A DNA stretch of 64,000 bases from Dryas octopetala (lineage: Eukaryota > Streptophyta > Magnoliopsida > Rosales > Rosaceae), in the NCBI GenBank assembly GCA_963921425.1, contig OY992839.1:19576910-19640909 (forward strand). Direction: 5' to 3'. Below the pieces are notes generated by a model. It made no database searches, was not told where the DNA came from, and saw only the letters and a list, made by a program, of their open reading frames with translations. The position numbers and the translations under genes were made by a program. Shown here piece by piece: positions 33,327-45,569 of this stretch. Numbering within the stretch: the stretch's first letter is position 1; the number at the start of each line of letters is the position of its first letter.

Positions 33327-34125
33327 ATGGAAGACGATCACTCAATCTAGCACTCATTCCTATTGATCACGAACTTGAGCGTACTCTCCGCAATCAGCAA
33401 AGGCAGCGTGCTATTTTAAAACCAACCATGGGGGATCAATTGTAGCTACCCAACCGAGAACCACCAAAGCAGCTTCAAAATTATACCGCATGCACCTGCA
33501 GAATACAGTGCTCCTTCGTGCATTATCTTAACTCCCATCGTGCACCGTTTTGAGATTCGTCCACAAACTATTTAATCATTGCCCATCTTCCATGGAAAAG
33601 AGGAAGAAAATCCTTACAATCATCTCAATAAATTTTTCAATATTTGCTCCATATTTAACTATGTTGGGATAATTGAGGAACAAGTTTGACTCCGTTTGTT
33701 TCCATTCTAGTTGCGGGATAAAGCATTGAAGTGGTTAGACTCTCTCCCTGCGGCATCAATTTCATGAACACTGGGAGCGTTACAAGGATTTTTATCTTCA
33801 ATGTTCTCATCATGGGATTGATACTTGGCAGAAAGTCCAATATTTTTGTAGAGGGCTTCAACCTCGGAGCAGGAGTATGGTTAACTCAACAGTGGGTGAA
33901 AGTTTAATGGATAAAACTGCAAATGAGGCAATCGATATTTTTTAGACTATTTGTGAGAACTCGGAGTATTGGGACCTTCCTATGACATATTCTCAAGTTA
34001 CGTCTCCACCAGTGACAAAGAAAGGAGGCATCTATGAAGTTAGTTCTAGTACAGGTTTGGAAGCGTGTTGCAATGAAAAAATTGCAAGAAAAATAAAAGT
34101 TTGGAGTCCTCACCGATTGACAACC
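33327..34125 (+). pseudogene. Athila-like gag remnant
   Basis: Frame-shifted reading gives PIDHELERTLRNQQRQRA, then LRDKALKWLDSLPAASIS (with a frame change), WERYKDFYLQC, and YFCRGLQPRSRSMVNSTVGE, the order of the Athila gag N-terminus and Retrotrans_gag domain. Stops (a TAG eight codons after the ATG) and frameshifts are frequent. It continues the internal region that begins after the primer site at 21713; the ~10.8 kb between is the minus-strand solo LTR with its nested elements. The rest of gag, pol and the second LTR are missing beyond about 34130. Confidence 0.75.
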
Positions 34126-34149
34126 TCTTAAAGGATTAGGATTCCTGCA

Positions 34150-36668
34150 AAAAAAAAAAAAAATGATCAGTGCATTTCAAAATGTGTTAAAATACAGGAG
34201 GGATAAAAGGGGATAAGTGCAAGAAAGATAGGGGCTGTTCAGTTTGAAATTTGAAAGTTGAACTCAGTTTTTTATCTATGTTTATCTCCACCTTCTCAAT
34301 GTAGTCCTGAATGCCTATAAAAAGGAGGTATTTGGGGAGGTTAAAAGAAAGAAAAAAGAAGAAAAACACAGAGAACGTCAAAAGACTGAGGGAGAAAGTT
34401 TGAGAACTTACTGCATATCTGTTTCAAGAAAATCACAGGTATATAGCTTACCTCTATGAATCTACGTTCTTAAAATTCTTATGTATTTGTCTGTGTTTCT
34501 GTCATGCAAAAGGGGTCTGTATTCTCTTTAAAGGTGGTGTCTGTGAACACCACCAAACTATCCATGTTTCCATGGAACGGCTGTCCGTGAACAACCATTT
34601 TCCATCTTGTGCAAAATTCACAAGGTTTGATGCTTTTGGGCATTAACCTTGAATTTTACATAGATCCAATTTTGTTGATGCTCACGGGCATCAACGAAAT
34701 TAATAAAAGATCCGATCGATTTCCAACTCTCCATACTGCCGACCCATCAAATAAAAAAGTTACTGGTCCAAAACAGAGGAGAAAGATACCTGCAAAATAA
34801 AAAATGGAGTCAGTCGGTGTAAAAGAAAATATAGCAGTACAATGGCTTTTCTTCATAGCAAAATAGAAAAGGAAACAAAAGAGTGTTGACCTTTTGATTG
34901 ACAACCCGTAGAAAATAAGTGGGTTTGTCACTGGTACCTAAGGGAAAGAGTGAGTTAGCTATTTACAAAGATTGGCAACAGGGTGAAAGAGAAAGTTTCC
35001 AAACAAGATCATCACCTTTTGACTGTACCTCCTGGATTCCTGTATAAAAAGGGTGTTGCTTCTAATCCAAATCTATAAAAAAGAAAAGAAAAAAAAAAAG
35101 GAATATGATTTGGTTAGTGAGTAAAATGAAACTGCAACTACAAGATAAAAGAGAAGCTGTAGCAATTTCCTTGATTTGATGTGCAGAATAAGAAAAAAAA
35201 GAAATGTATAAAAAAAATGGTGGAAGGATGTATGTTGGTCTCACATGATACCTGCTGCTAAAAAGAAATATATGGTTAGTATATTAGCCATGTATCAAAG
35301 AGGAGGAAAAGTAAGTTTTGACTACCTTTTTGGACTTATCCTTGTTGTTAAGTCAAGTCAAACAACCAACATATGATTACTTTGGCTCTACACACACAAA
35401 GAAAAAAAAGAAGTCAAATAATCATGGAAAAGAATGGTGTTGTGATATCTACTGCTACTTGCACCAAGAAAAAGAAAGTTCAGTAAAAAAAAAAAAGGAT
35501 GTCGCCATATATTAAGCAAGAAGGAAGGAAGGAAGGGATGATGAACCTGTTTTGGGTGCTCGTCTGCAGAAAGCTAAAACTGATGTGGGTGGCTACGACA
35601 TATGTTGTTTCTTCTTCCAAAGCCTGGGCAGTCTTTTAAATAGAGATGGCTTTCCCAAGTCTAATAGAATTGTGACTTCTCTTCCCAATTTCGTAGGATA
35701 AGGATTCTTATTCCCTTCTAAATTGTGGAGACCCCAATCTGGGGAAAACATGACTGCATACAATTGTTTATTTCCAATGGGTTTATTATGAGTGGAAATG
35801 TTGAGGGAACGGGTCCCATAAGTGCGAACTTTACCTTGCAGCAATGAGTTTGGGCTTATCTCTAGTCCATTTTCTTCAAATAAGTGATACAAAAATATTA
35901 ATAGGTCCATTTTCTTCAATCCCCAAACACAACTCTCAAGTTGGTACAAAACCAATTCTCTCAATTGGTACAAAATCGAAACCGAAACCAAATCCAAACT
36001 CTAAATTCAAATTCTCAAATGTAACAAAACCATTTCTCTCAAATTGGTACAAAACCAAATCTCTTAAATCCAAATCCTAAATTCAACTCCAAAGTGGCAC
36101 AAAGCCAACTAAGTCAAATTCTTTAATGAACTACGTTCGGTTTGATTCCATCAAGGATACGTAGGCAACCTATATCTAAATTTAGGTGCAACCGCAACCG
36201 CAACCAAATCAAATCCATTATCATTTTCTAGAAATTGATTCCACACACAAAGTTCCTGAATTAATTTCTCAAATCCAATCCAAAGGTTCTAAACCCTACC
36301 CAAATCACTCAAATCATTTAAATGGGTCACTCACCCATTTAATTTCCAAAATCTTGGAACTACGTGTGGTTTAATTCTGCAATGGGTACGTAGGTAACCT
36401 AAAATATAGGTGCAACCACAATTGCAAATAAATTTCATTTCAATGGGTCTTTTACCTATTGGAAATCCAAACACTCACAAAGTGATCCATTGGTTTCATT
36501 GCAATTGGAATAAAAGGGCATTCCCTTGAGTCAAGGGGTTGTAATTAAGAGATGTGCTCCATCTTGAATGGGTTGTACCCAAAATAATAAAAACTCGTAT
36601 TCCTTAAATGAATTTGGGTGAAATTATGTTGGGTAATATTATTATTTATTTACAAATTTTGTTCAACA
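34150..36668 (+). repeat. LTR of a Tat/Ogre-like gypsy element (start uncertain)
   Basis: It ends GTTCAACA just before a primer site. Two diverged copies of a block with GAACTACGT, GGTTTGATT and GATACGTAGGCAACCTA (36129-36190 and 36357-36415) are typical of Tat/Ogre-type leader or LTR ends. TATAAAAAG at 34316-34324 is a good TATA box in a CT/AG-rich promoter context. A second TATAAAAAG lies at 35043. The left end is not fixed because no second LTR was found. Confidence 0.55.
34316..34324 (+). promoter_or_regulatory. TATA box in the Tat/Ogre-like LTR
   Basis: TATAAAAAG preceded by TGCC and followed by a purine-rich leader. Inferred from motif and position. Confidence 0.4.
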
Positions 36669-36675
36669 TAATTTT

Positions 36676-36692
36676 TGGCACGCCCGGTGTGA
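36676..36692 (+). promoter_or_regulatory. Primer binding site of the Tat/Ogre-like element
   Basis: TGGCACGCCCGGTGTGA follows the LTR end with a short AT spacer, the usual form in plant Tat/Ogre-type elements. The tRNA is not assigned here. Confidence 0.6.
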
Positions 36693-36719
36693 TCCATTCT
36701 CCCTTTCATCTCCAAATTA

Positions 36720-39700
36720 ATGAAACTAATCTTTTGTGATGTTTTTACTCACAAGAATCTTTTCAAAAACACACAGAGAAACAAATGGCACCTCAAATCA
36801 CTGTATACTTTCATGCCCTTCTTGAAGCTCAGTCTGTCGAAGGACGAAAGAGAAAGGCAGGATACAGAAAATCATTTGTGCTTAGCCAGACCTTGCTCTC
36901 AAGCTACATCCCAAAAGCCAACGGATTCAAAGCCACTACAACCAGAGTGAAGATGGCAAGGTGCCAACCGAAAAGGGCTCCCTCCAAGAACGCCCTCCGC
37001 AAAGGAAGAGAGAGGCTCAAGCCCAGGCAATCGAGGCCACACTAGCTTTTATTGCTGTAGAGGCCCCGATGGTAGAAGTTCCCAAGGCCACTAAGCCTTT
37101 GATCAAGGCATCGATTCCCTTACATCATGGTCGGATCAGTGCCGGTCCACCTACCATTACATAATCAGTGATGGTCACCTCCATCGAAGAGGAGGACAAG
37201 GCTCCTGTCAGCCTCAAAACCCAAAACTCTGAGTCCACTCAATCTTCGATTTAGACTTCCGAGGAATCAACAACGGAGCTTATTGGCTTCGAAAAAGAAA
37301 GGGATGCTGCAAATCCCTACTTGAAGGATCAAGGTTCAGAACCCTTTGGTTCGACAAAAGGGGTAGGCAAGTGTATGGACATTTCATTTCCAAAGAAATA
37401 GAGAACGTCTAGAGTGCACAAGAGAGCATTCTCTAATGACGAAGTTCAGAAGCAAGCGAGTCACTTGCATGGGGTAATCTCTAAATCCCTCACGCAGCTG
37501 GGGCCAACTCCTAAACTCCAACTTAGGTCTGCTTCCTTTATAGGCCCTATCAATCGGTCAAAAACTCGTGCTTTGGCCGAAAACCCACAAGAATTAGCCA
37601 CCGACATTGCCGCTAGGCTGGAAGAGCCGAGGCATTCTGTTAGAAGACAAGAACCTTCTAATAAGCTAGAAAAGTCAAGGCATGTAGTTGACGAACTTAT
37701 TCATAAGGGAATCACCAAACTCATGACCATATTCGATGAACCACTTCGGCATTAGTTGTTCCTTACTCAAGACACAACACCACAACTCCAAAGATTGGGT
37801 TTGCCTAAGGATGAGGATTCCGAATGAATGCTAGTGATGATGACTAGCACCTCAAACATTAAGGAGCAGAATCAACAATTGTTGAGAAGGCTTGCCAAAG
37901 TAGAAGCCGAAATGAATGCCATGAGGGCACGACAAGAGGCTGAATTAAATGCTATGAAAGAACGACAAGAAGAAGAAGTCTTACGACTCGTAGCAAAATT
38001 GGTCGCTAAGGCTAATTTAAAACAAAAAAAATTTCCTTGAAAATGAAGAGTTGAGAAGACGGGAAAAAGAAAGAAGATGGAAATAAGAGAAAAAGATAGA
38101 GGAGCAAAAGAAAGAAATGGAGAATGAAGGCTTTTCAGGCGGGATAACTCTGCTAGAAATCCAAGTAATGATAGCTAAAGAGATCCAGGATTTCTAAAAG
38201 TCATTAACTCAACCTGTGCTTGGGTATTGAAAGCCGTATCCGGATTATTTTGATACTATAGTTTTTCCCAAGACTTATCGTTAGCCAAATTTCGATAAGT
38301 TCGACGAAATAAACACCACTCCTCACGAGCATTTAGCTCACTTTTATTCGGCTTGTGGTGAAACATCTCAGTTTGATGCCTTATTGGTTAGACAATTTGT
38401 TCAGTCTCTCAGTGGCTTGGCTTTCACATGGTACACTCAGTTAGAGTCGGGATCAGTTAAAACATGGGATGACATGCAAAAGGCATTCCTCGCCCAGTTT
38501 GTCAACTCAAAGAAAAAAATTACAATTACTGACCTGGTAGAGACCAAGATAATGAGGGTGTAAATGACTTCATTACCAGATAGAGAGGCCTTAATTTGCA
38601 ATGTCCAGAGAAGTTCTCCGAGCTAGGATTAGTACAAATGTGCATGAACAATCTCTCACCAGATGTTGCAACATTTGTGTCAACCACAGAGCCTCAGACG
38701 TTTAATGCTCTAGTATCAATAGCATGTAACATCGAGAAACAAATTGCTCGCCAAAAATGCAAGGCCCCAACTCCAAAAATACAATTCGGAGAAAAGAAGA
38801 CTAATAATAAGAAGACAAATGCGAAGAAGGAGTCAATGTCTACCTTTGTCAAGACAGATAAGGGAAATGATAAAGGCAAGGCTAAAGAACCTCCGAGAAG
38901 ATTGACTCTTAAGGAGCGAAAAGAAGTCAAGTATTCTTTCGACGTCGATGATATTGAAGAATTGTTTGACAATCTCCATGAAGCAGGTCTCATCAAACTT
39001 CCCGAGCCTAAGCGGCCAGCTGAAGTTTACAGAACCAACGATCCCAAATATTGTCGGTTTCATCGAATTTTTAGTCATCCTTTAAAGGACTGTTATGTTT
39101 TCAAGAACAAGGTGCAAGAAATGATTAACAACAATCAGATAGTGCTCGATTCTTCCAATAAGGCAGATGCAAATATGGTGAAAGTTGAACCTATTCCAAG
39201 AGTTGAACCTATTCCAACTATCTCATTACCAGAAGGTGCAGTGTCTGTAGAGTTCAAGGTTGACAATGAAGTCACGGTAGTACAAGCCTACCCAGACATG
39301 CCGAGGTCTAGAAATCCTAATATCCCGACCTTATACGAACTTATGACAACTCCAAGTGTAGATACTTGGGAAGATTCAATAACATCATCAGATGAGTCTA
39401 CAAAGGGATGAAAGACTTTCAGCCGTAGGGTTAAAATAATGCCCAGGATTCCCTCATCAGGAATTTCCACTCGCCCTGGTATAAAATTTTGGAGTAAACC
39501 ATCTTTGAAGAATAAGAAAAAGAAGAAAAGAGCACAAAAGAAGGTTCGAGCCCCTCAAGAGGAGTACGAATAACCACCAAGGGTACCAATCACATTTACA
39601 GAGTTCTTACCAGCTAAATTCTTCTCAAGTGATTCTGAGGAAGAAGAGGACGAAGTTGTGCAATGTTGTGTGACCTTCCTTGATGATGAGGGTGAGAAAG

Positions 39701-40625
39701 AAGTTGGTGAAATCACCTTGCGTTCTGGTCAACGCATTCCATCTGCGGACAAAAATAAAGACAAAGAGGTGGTTGACTCATCCTTTAAAAAGGACAAGAC
39801 CAACACTAAGAATGTTCTTATCACGTCCGGAAAAGAAAGCACTTCGGATGAGATCTCGTTGTTTACTTTAGTAGCAAACGAACCTAAAAATGACAAAGCA
39901 AAGAGGCTGGTCATGGACTCTTAAAAACCGCATAAGGCCAAGTATGATATTATGGCTCATTTGAAGCGCATCTCATCTCTTCTCTTCGGAGTGTTTATGA
40001 CGCTCTACAAATGTCAAGCGAGCTTCGAGAAGTGCTCATTATGGCACTAACCAGTCCGAAATCTTATAAGGAAAGTATGGAGATAGGAGAATCAGCAGTT
40101 GTGACACAAAAAGCCTGCACTTGTTGTCTATACAAAATCACATTTGATGACAGTGATCGATTGCTAGGATTCCAAGATCATAACCGACCCCTGTATGTCT
40201 CAAGCCAAATTGGAGACACATCGGTTAAGAGAATCATGCTCGATTGCGGTTTAGCTGTAAGCATTATCTCATTGAAGACACTCTGCTCCTTGAGGATGGA
40301 ACCTCAACAATTGTCTCCCTCAACAATGACAATCCAGGGGTTTAACCAAGAATGATAGAGAGTCATGGGAACCATTGGATTACAGTGTAAGACTGGGGAG
40401 TTAATCTCAAGAGTTTTCTCCTATGTGATCGATGCAAAAACATCCTACAACGCCTTGCCTGGGTGGTCGTGGCTCCATATATATAGAGTTGTGCCTTCCA
40501 CATTGCATCAATGTTTAAAGTTTGTGTTGGACGGAAGGGTCAAGAAAGTTGTTGCTGACACCTACCCATTCGAATTTGAGGAGGTCAAATACTCCGATGC
40601 AAAATGGTATAAGTCAATCGCCTAG
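36720..40625 (+). pseudogene. Decayed gag-protease region of a Tat/Ogre-like gypsy element
   Basis: Pieces in several frames line up as one polyprotein. A basic N-terminal part is at 36785-37800. A charged coiled-coil part lies at 37860-38100. The gag domain (38200-38600) includes WYTQLESGSVKTWDDMQKAF. The piece at 38596-39411 carries CRFHRIFSHPLKDC, a knuckle-like motif. Acidic DSEEEEDE sequence follows near 39640. A retropepsin-like domain (40011-40625) has IMLDCGLAVSIISLKTL, where the usual D-S-G is D-C-G, and SYNALPGWSWLH in place of the normal LLGRPWLH. Several stops (such as TGA at 40353) and frameshifts make it dead. No reverse transcriptase or integrase follows; sequence similarity changes to copia by about 40845. 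Confidence 0.8.
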
Positions 40626-40844
40626 TTTTGTTATTGTATCACAAGATGACGAAACCACTAAAAGCATGGGCTTTAAGACATAATTGGAAAAGCAAAAAGC
40701 CAAAGCATCAAAACAGTCTAAACAGGTTCGGATTAAACTTACAGGCAATTAAGTACAGAAAGGATGCCAAAATTGACGAACAAAAGACTTCAGATTCAGA
40801 AATGTCTAAAGCATTAGAGCCGACTCAGACCAGAGAAACACTTC

Positions 40845-41140
40845 AATAAAAAATAGCCCAACAATATTATTTGAAGATAATGCTACTTGTATTGTGCAGA
40901 TTAAACATGGCTATATTAAAGGAGATAGAACTAAGCATATCTTGCCCAAATTTTTCCATACACATAAGCTACAGAAAAATGGAGATATTGATTTTCAACA
41001 GATATGTTCAAGTGACAATCTTGCCAACTTGCTTACCACGGCTCTACCAACTACTACATTCAAGAAGTTAGTATAGAACATTGGAATGCGTCAACTCAAA
41101 GATCTCCAATGATTAAAGCACTTATGTCATCATTAGGGGA
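40845..41140 (+). pseudogene. Ty1/copia RNase H C-terminal fragment
   Basis: Reads LFEDNATCIVQIKHGYIKGD, then RTKHILPKFFHTHKLQKNGD and SSDNLANLLTTALPTTTFKK, the last ~90 residues of a plant copia polyprotein (RNase H end). A TAG interrupts just before NIGMRQLKDLQ. Everything upstream of the EDN motif is missing; the preceding ~200 bases still belong to, or follow, the gypsy protease. The two element types therefore join at about 40630-40845. Confidence 0.85.
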
Positions 41141-41352
41141 GTGTGTCATCCATCACACATTATACTCTTTTCCCTTCATCTAAGTTTTTATCCCACTGGG
41201 GTTTTTCCTAGCAAGGTTTTAACGAGGTAGTGTCGCACGTTTCCATTCTTGTATAATATATGAATATTGTACTCTTTTCCCTTAGTTTTTCTCCCAAAGA
41301 GTTTTTACTAGCAAGGTTTTAATGAGACATATTCAATGTGTAATGGACATCC

Positions 41353-41600
41353 AAGGGGGAGTGTTATGAATATTTAGTAAATGGATGTCCATATTCATTC
41401 ATGTAATTAGTCATCCTATGTATTTGATAATATGTAGTAGTCTAGTCCATGTAAACTTGGGAGACTTGAATGTTTATCCTAAGTCATCCCTGAAGCATAT
41501 AATTAAATAAAGGAGATTCTTATTTGTCATCCTGAGTCATCCTAAAGTAAATTGTGGAGATTCTTATTTGTTGAGTGAAATATGTAAACTTTTTTATTCT
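41353..41600 (+). repeat. Copia polypurine tract and 3' LTR (right end unclear)
   Basis: AAGGGGGAG (41353-41361) is a good polypurine tract, directly followed by TGTTATGAATATTTAG (41362), a standard copia LTR start. It lies in the correct place after the RNase H fragment. The LTR sequence fades around 41600; no clean CA end or target duplication was found. Confidence 0.65.
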
Positions 41601-42273
41601 TATCTAAATGTCTTTAAATGGTTTAAAAGTAGGTTATTTTGGAAATGGAAAAGATTTTGTGCCCTAGTAGGGCACAAGATCTATGTGCCATAATTTGATG
41701 TGACAAAATTATTTTGCACACATTATATTTATTTGTCATATATATCATATTAACTTCATAATTTTTAAAAGACAATCTTTCCCAAACCAAATCTAATTGC
41801 CCAAATCAATTTTTCTCTCGCTCATTACCACTCAATCCCAAATTAGCTTTCATCTCCTCCCAGCACTCTCTTAAAATTCGGATGATGTTATTCTCTGGAT
41901 ATATTCTTCTCTCTAGGACTTACCTTAACTTATAATTGTGACTTTTCAATTCTATCTAAAGGTCACGAATGATTTTTGGTTATTGTTTAACATATTGACA
42001 TTAAAACACATTTGTGCTCTTTTCATCTATAAACAAAAGTCATCTTTTTGCAAACTAAAACTTATATAAATCATTTATAGAGGTATATGCCAAATAAAAC
42101 AACAATGGATGAAATTAAACAAATTTGAGCTAAAGTTGAACTTTAAACAAATTATATTTTAAGCTAAAATTTGAACACATATCATAGAATAACCAACTAG
42201 GGACCTGCATTAATAAATTCGTTTGGCCATGAAACTAAGCTTTAATTTCTTGTGATTACCATTAGCAGTTCAT

Positions 42274-42277
<4 letters not shown>

Positions 42278-42311
<34 letters not shown>
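42278..42311. repeat. (GA)n microsatellite
   Basis: Uninterrupted AG/GA dinucleotides. Confidence 0.95.
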
Positions 42312-42315
<4 letters not shown>

Positions 42316-44522
42316 AGCTTGAGCTTTTTGTGATTTGTTTACAGTTCATCGATTTTGGGACTGAGATTTCTTTCAAAATAGTATTTGATTAGAGTAGATG
42401 CTAGGGTACGTTCAATGAATTTGGGGATGAAATTTTTTTGGAATAAATTTTTTATTTATTTAAATTTTGCAAGATTTTATGAAAAGTTAAATTAGACTTG
42501 TAAAGCTTATGTGGCAATGCCATATCATTAGGGCACTCTAGCACTCTTCTTTTCCAAATTTCTCACACTAAAGACTTTTAGCTCTTTGTTTTAGAGTTAT
42601 AGAAATCTAATTCTCGATTAGTGTTCGTGCTCCGATGGAAAAGTGCTCGAAACTCCTCGAGTAATTCTCGAGGAGAGCTCGAGCATTATGAAGAGAAAGA
42701 TTTCTAAAATTCTATTTTAAAAAATGGCAAAAAATAAGATAGATTTCTATTATTCTATTTTTAAAATGGCTAAAAATATTTAAATTATACAAATTTTAAT
42801 AAATGATTCAAATTTAGTTTCTTCATATAAACAATAATTTTAAATGAAAATTTAGATTAAGTACTTAATTCTATATATTATTAAGCAAACTATCATTTTT
42901 TTTAAGGTGGACTATTAACTTTTTTGAAAATTGTTTAGATTCGGTACCCAAATGATATTCCTAACGACCAATTTCTTTTGGGTTTTCTTTTTCTTTCCTT
43001 TTTTTTTCCCATGTATTTTAGCAATACAAATTGAGGAGTAAGCTAGTTAGTCTATTTTCATCATCCAACCAAACAACCTTATATTTTGTGGTAAGATAAT
43101 CTTCCAAATCCTAAGTAGTATAAATAAGGTGCTCATACTTGACAATTGTGAAATATTGTGTTAAAGCATTATAGATGATTTAATGATAAAATAACTACGT
43201 TAAACATGATGACTTCATACAAAGTTGTACGTCTGCTAAAGTAACATTACAATTGGTGGTTTCTTTACTAAGCATTAGACTAAACACTGTATTTCATCCT
43301 CTCCTCACATAAACAATCTCTAAGACCTTCGCATATTTTAAATTTTAATGCATATTTGCTTTCTCAATCTTAGTTTCCTTTATCAATTGGAGTTGCGGAT
43401 ATGACATAAATGGTAATGGGAGCTGAAAGTTGTTACTGTTTTTTACTACATCAAATTTTATGTCGAATTGGGGGTTGAAAAGTTACTATCAAGTTTAGGT
43501 GCTTTACTACCATAATTATGTTCAAAAAACAAGCAAACTTTTATTTGAAAATGTATATTACAAAGGGATACTGACTAATTCAACCATTATACCAAAGTTG
43601 AGCTTTTACGATGTGAAATTTACAACGCATATGTGATACGTGTTGTAAATATTTTTTTTATTACATGTCATAATTGATGTTTGTAATTTATTTTTTACGA
43701 CATTCACTTTACGCGTGTTGTAATTTCTATTAAAAAAATTTACTGTATTAAAGGCGCACATAACTTGAATGCTCTAAATAGTGGAATGCTTTTATATACA
43801 AAGTTATTTATTATATTAGAAAGTTGTGAAAAAACAATTAAATATGCTTGTTTCTTCATTAGGTTAATTTATGAAATAGGTTTTATAAATTTAGTGTTAA
43901 TATTTCAGAAAACATAAAAAAGTATCATTAAAATCACAGTCATCTACTCTACAAACGTTTGTGGTTATGGTTAATTTTTTGTTTATTTATTTATTTGTAA
44001 CTGGCCTAAAAGTTGTATTTGGTCTAGATATCATAATCAAAAGTTGAAAGGAATAAAAATTTGTGTTATTTATCATCTAATTGTCCACTTTAATTAATAT
44101 AATAATCAAGTAAAATTGGTCTCAACTTTTTCATAAGGTATTGTACATATAGAACATACTTACTTTTTTGAAAATTCTGATACGATATCATTTGTCCTTC
44201 TTTTTTTCTAATTCATCAAGTTTCATTCTACTACAACCAAAAGACTATAAAATTTCATAGAATTTAATAAATAAAATGACAGTAATTAAACTTACCACAT
44301 TATACTACATAAATGAGTCATAAAAGTCTATCACTCACACCTCATATTGTGTCAAAAGCCCTTCAGTCAAATTTATATTTTTGATCACGTAATCCTATTG
44401 TTATCATCAATTATCCTTCTACAAACTATAGTCCACATACAGTACGCTTCATTTCACAATTGTATATGAATCTTAGCTCGGTATTGGAAATCTTATAGAA
44501 CTAATTAATTTAAGAAAGTGAA

Positions 44523-44720
44523 ATCCTTCCTTTTTTTACTAGAGCAAAAAGGGAGATACTAATTGCCTAAATAAGCCAATACATTTAGAAGTATTTGACT
44601 AATTACTTAAATGGGCAATATATTTAGGAGTATAAGTGGCTCTCAAAATCCTTCCTTTGTTTACAAGAGCAAAGGGTGGAAGACTAATTGCCTAAATGGG
44701 CCAATGCATTTAGGAGTATG
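44523..44720. repeat. Diverged tandem duplication
   Basis: Blocks at 44523-44594 and 44648-44720 both read ATCCTTCCTTT, then AGAGCAAA, then CTAATTGCCTAAAT and GCATTTAGGAGTAT-like ends. A partial third copy lies between them (44598-44632). Confidence 0.8.
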
Positions 44721-45569
44721 TGTAGTTCTCTAAATATTCGAAATGAAGTCATCTAACTCATTACCTTTCACTTTTTCCTTAAAGATGAATGATATAAGAT
44801 ATTTGAATCATTCTTTGTATGTTAAAGCTTCAATTATATTAATTTATAGTGAAACTTGCAATTTTTATTTGTCAACGAATTGTACGTTCTCTACCTCTAG
44901 ATTTCCATATAATATGCAGCTACGTATCCTCCGAAAAACTATCTTGATAAGTTCTTGAACAATCATAAATCAAGTCTTATTTAGCTGTGTTACCATGTTT
45001 TTCGTCAACTATACTACATAAATTCTTTTTTGCTGAAAAATTGAAGTAAACTTTTTTAGCGTTCCTAAATCTTTTGAGATTAAAGTTATTGAAGCCCCTA
45101 AGTCTCATCTTTAGACTAAAGCTATTGAACCTTTCAGACTCCTCTTCAGGCTAAAATACTTTCTAAGAAAGCAAATAGGATAAATCCGATGCACTCATTC
45201 GAGAGATATTAGTAAAACATGATGGATTATAATTTATGACATTTGAATAAATCATAAATAATAAATGAAATCAACATAAAAGAAGCAAGCACCCAATAAA
45301 CAAAGAAAATAATGGCGAGTCAAACATGAGTATTCAATATCCCATTAGTCAAAAAAGAGTCAAATACTAAATATCTCATGAGTCAAAACACTGAATATCC
45401 TCAAATCAGCCCTCACACTATATATTTGCGTTGAATATTCTAATCCCACTTTGGCATAAAAAACCAACTAATTTAAACACTTTCTGAGATAAGTCAATGA
45501 ACTAAAAAATAACTATGAGAAAAAAAAACTTTGATGTTTGTAGTCTCTTTTTTCTTTCATTAAGCTTAT

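Larger units (their letters stand above)
41600..45560. other. AT-rich region without recognisable genes
   Basis: No ORF of convincing composition. It contains a GA microsatellite (42278-42311), a stretch at 43590-43740 with repeated GTTGTAA/TTACAACG words that may be the decayed end of a transposon, and a short tandem duplication at 44523-44720. Confidence 0.6.

Noticed and set aside
43590..43740. Repeated GTTGTAA/TTACAACG words suggesting a CACTA end
   Set aside because: No CACTA terminus, matching second end or target duplication could be found.
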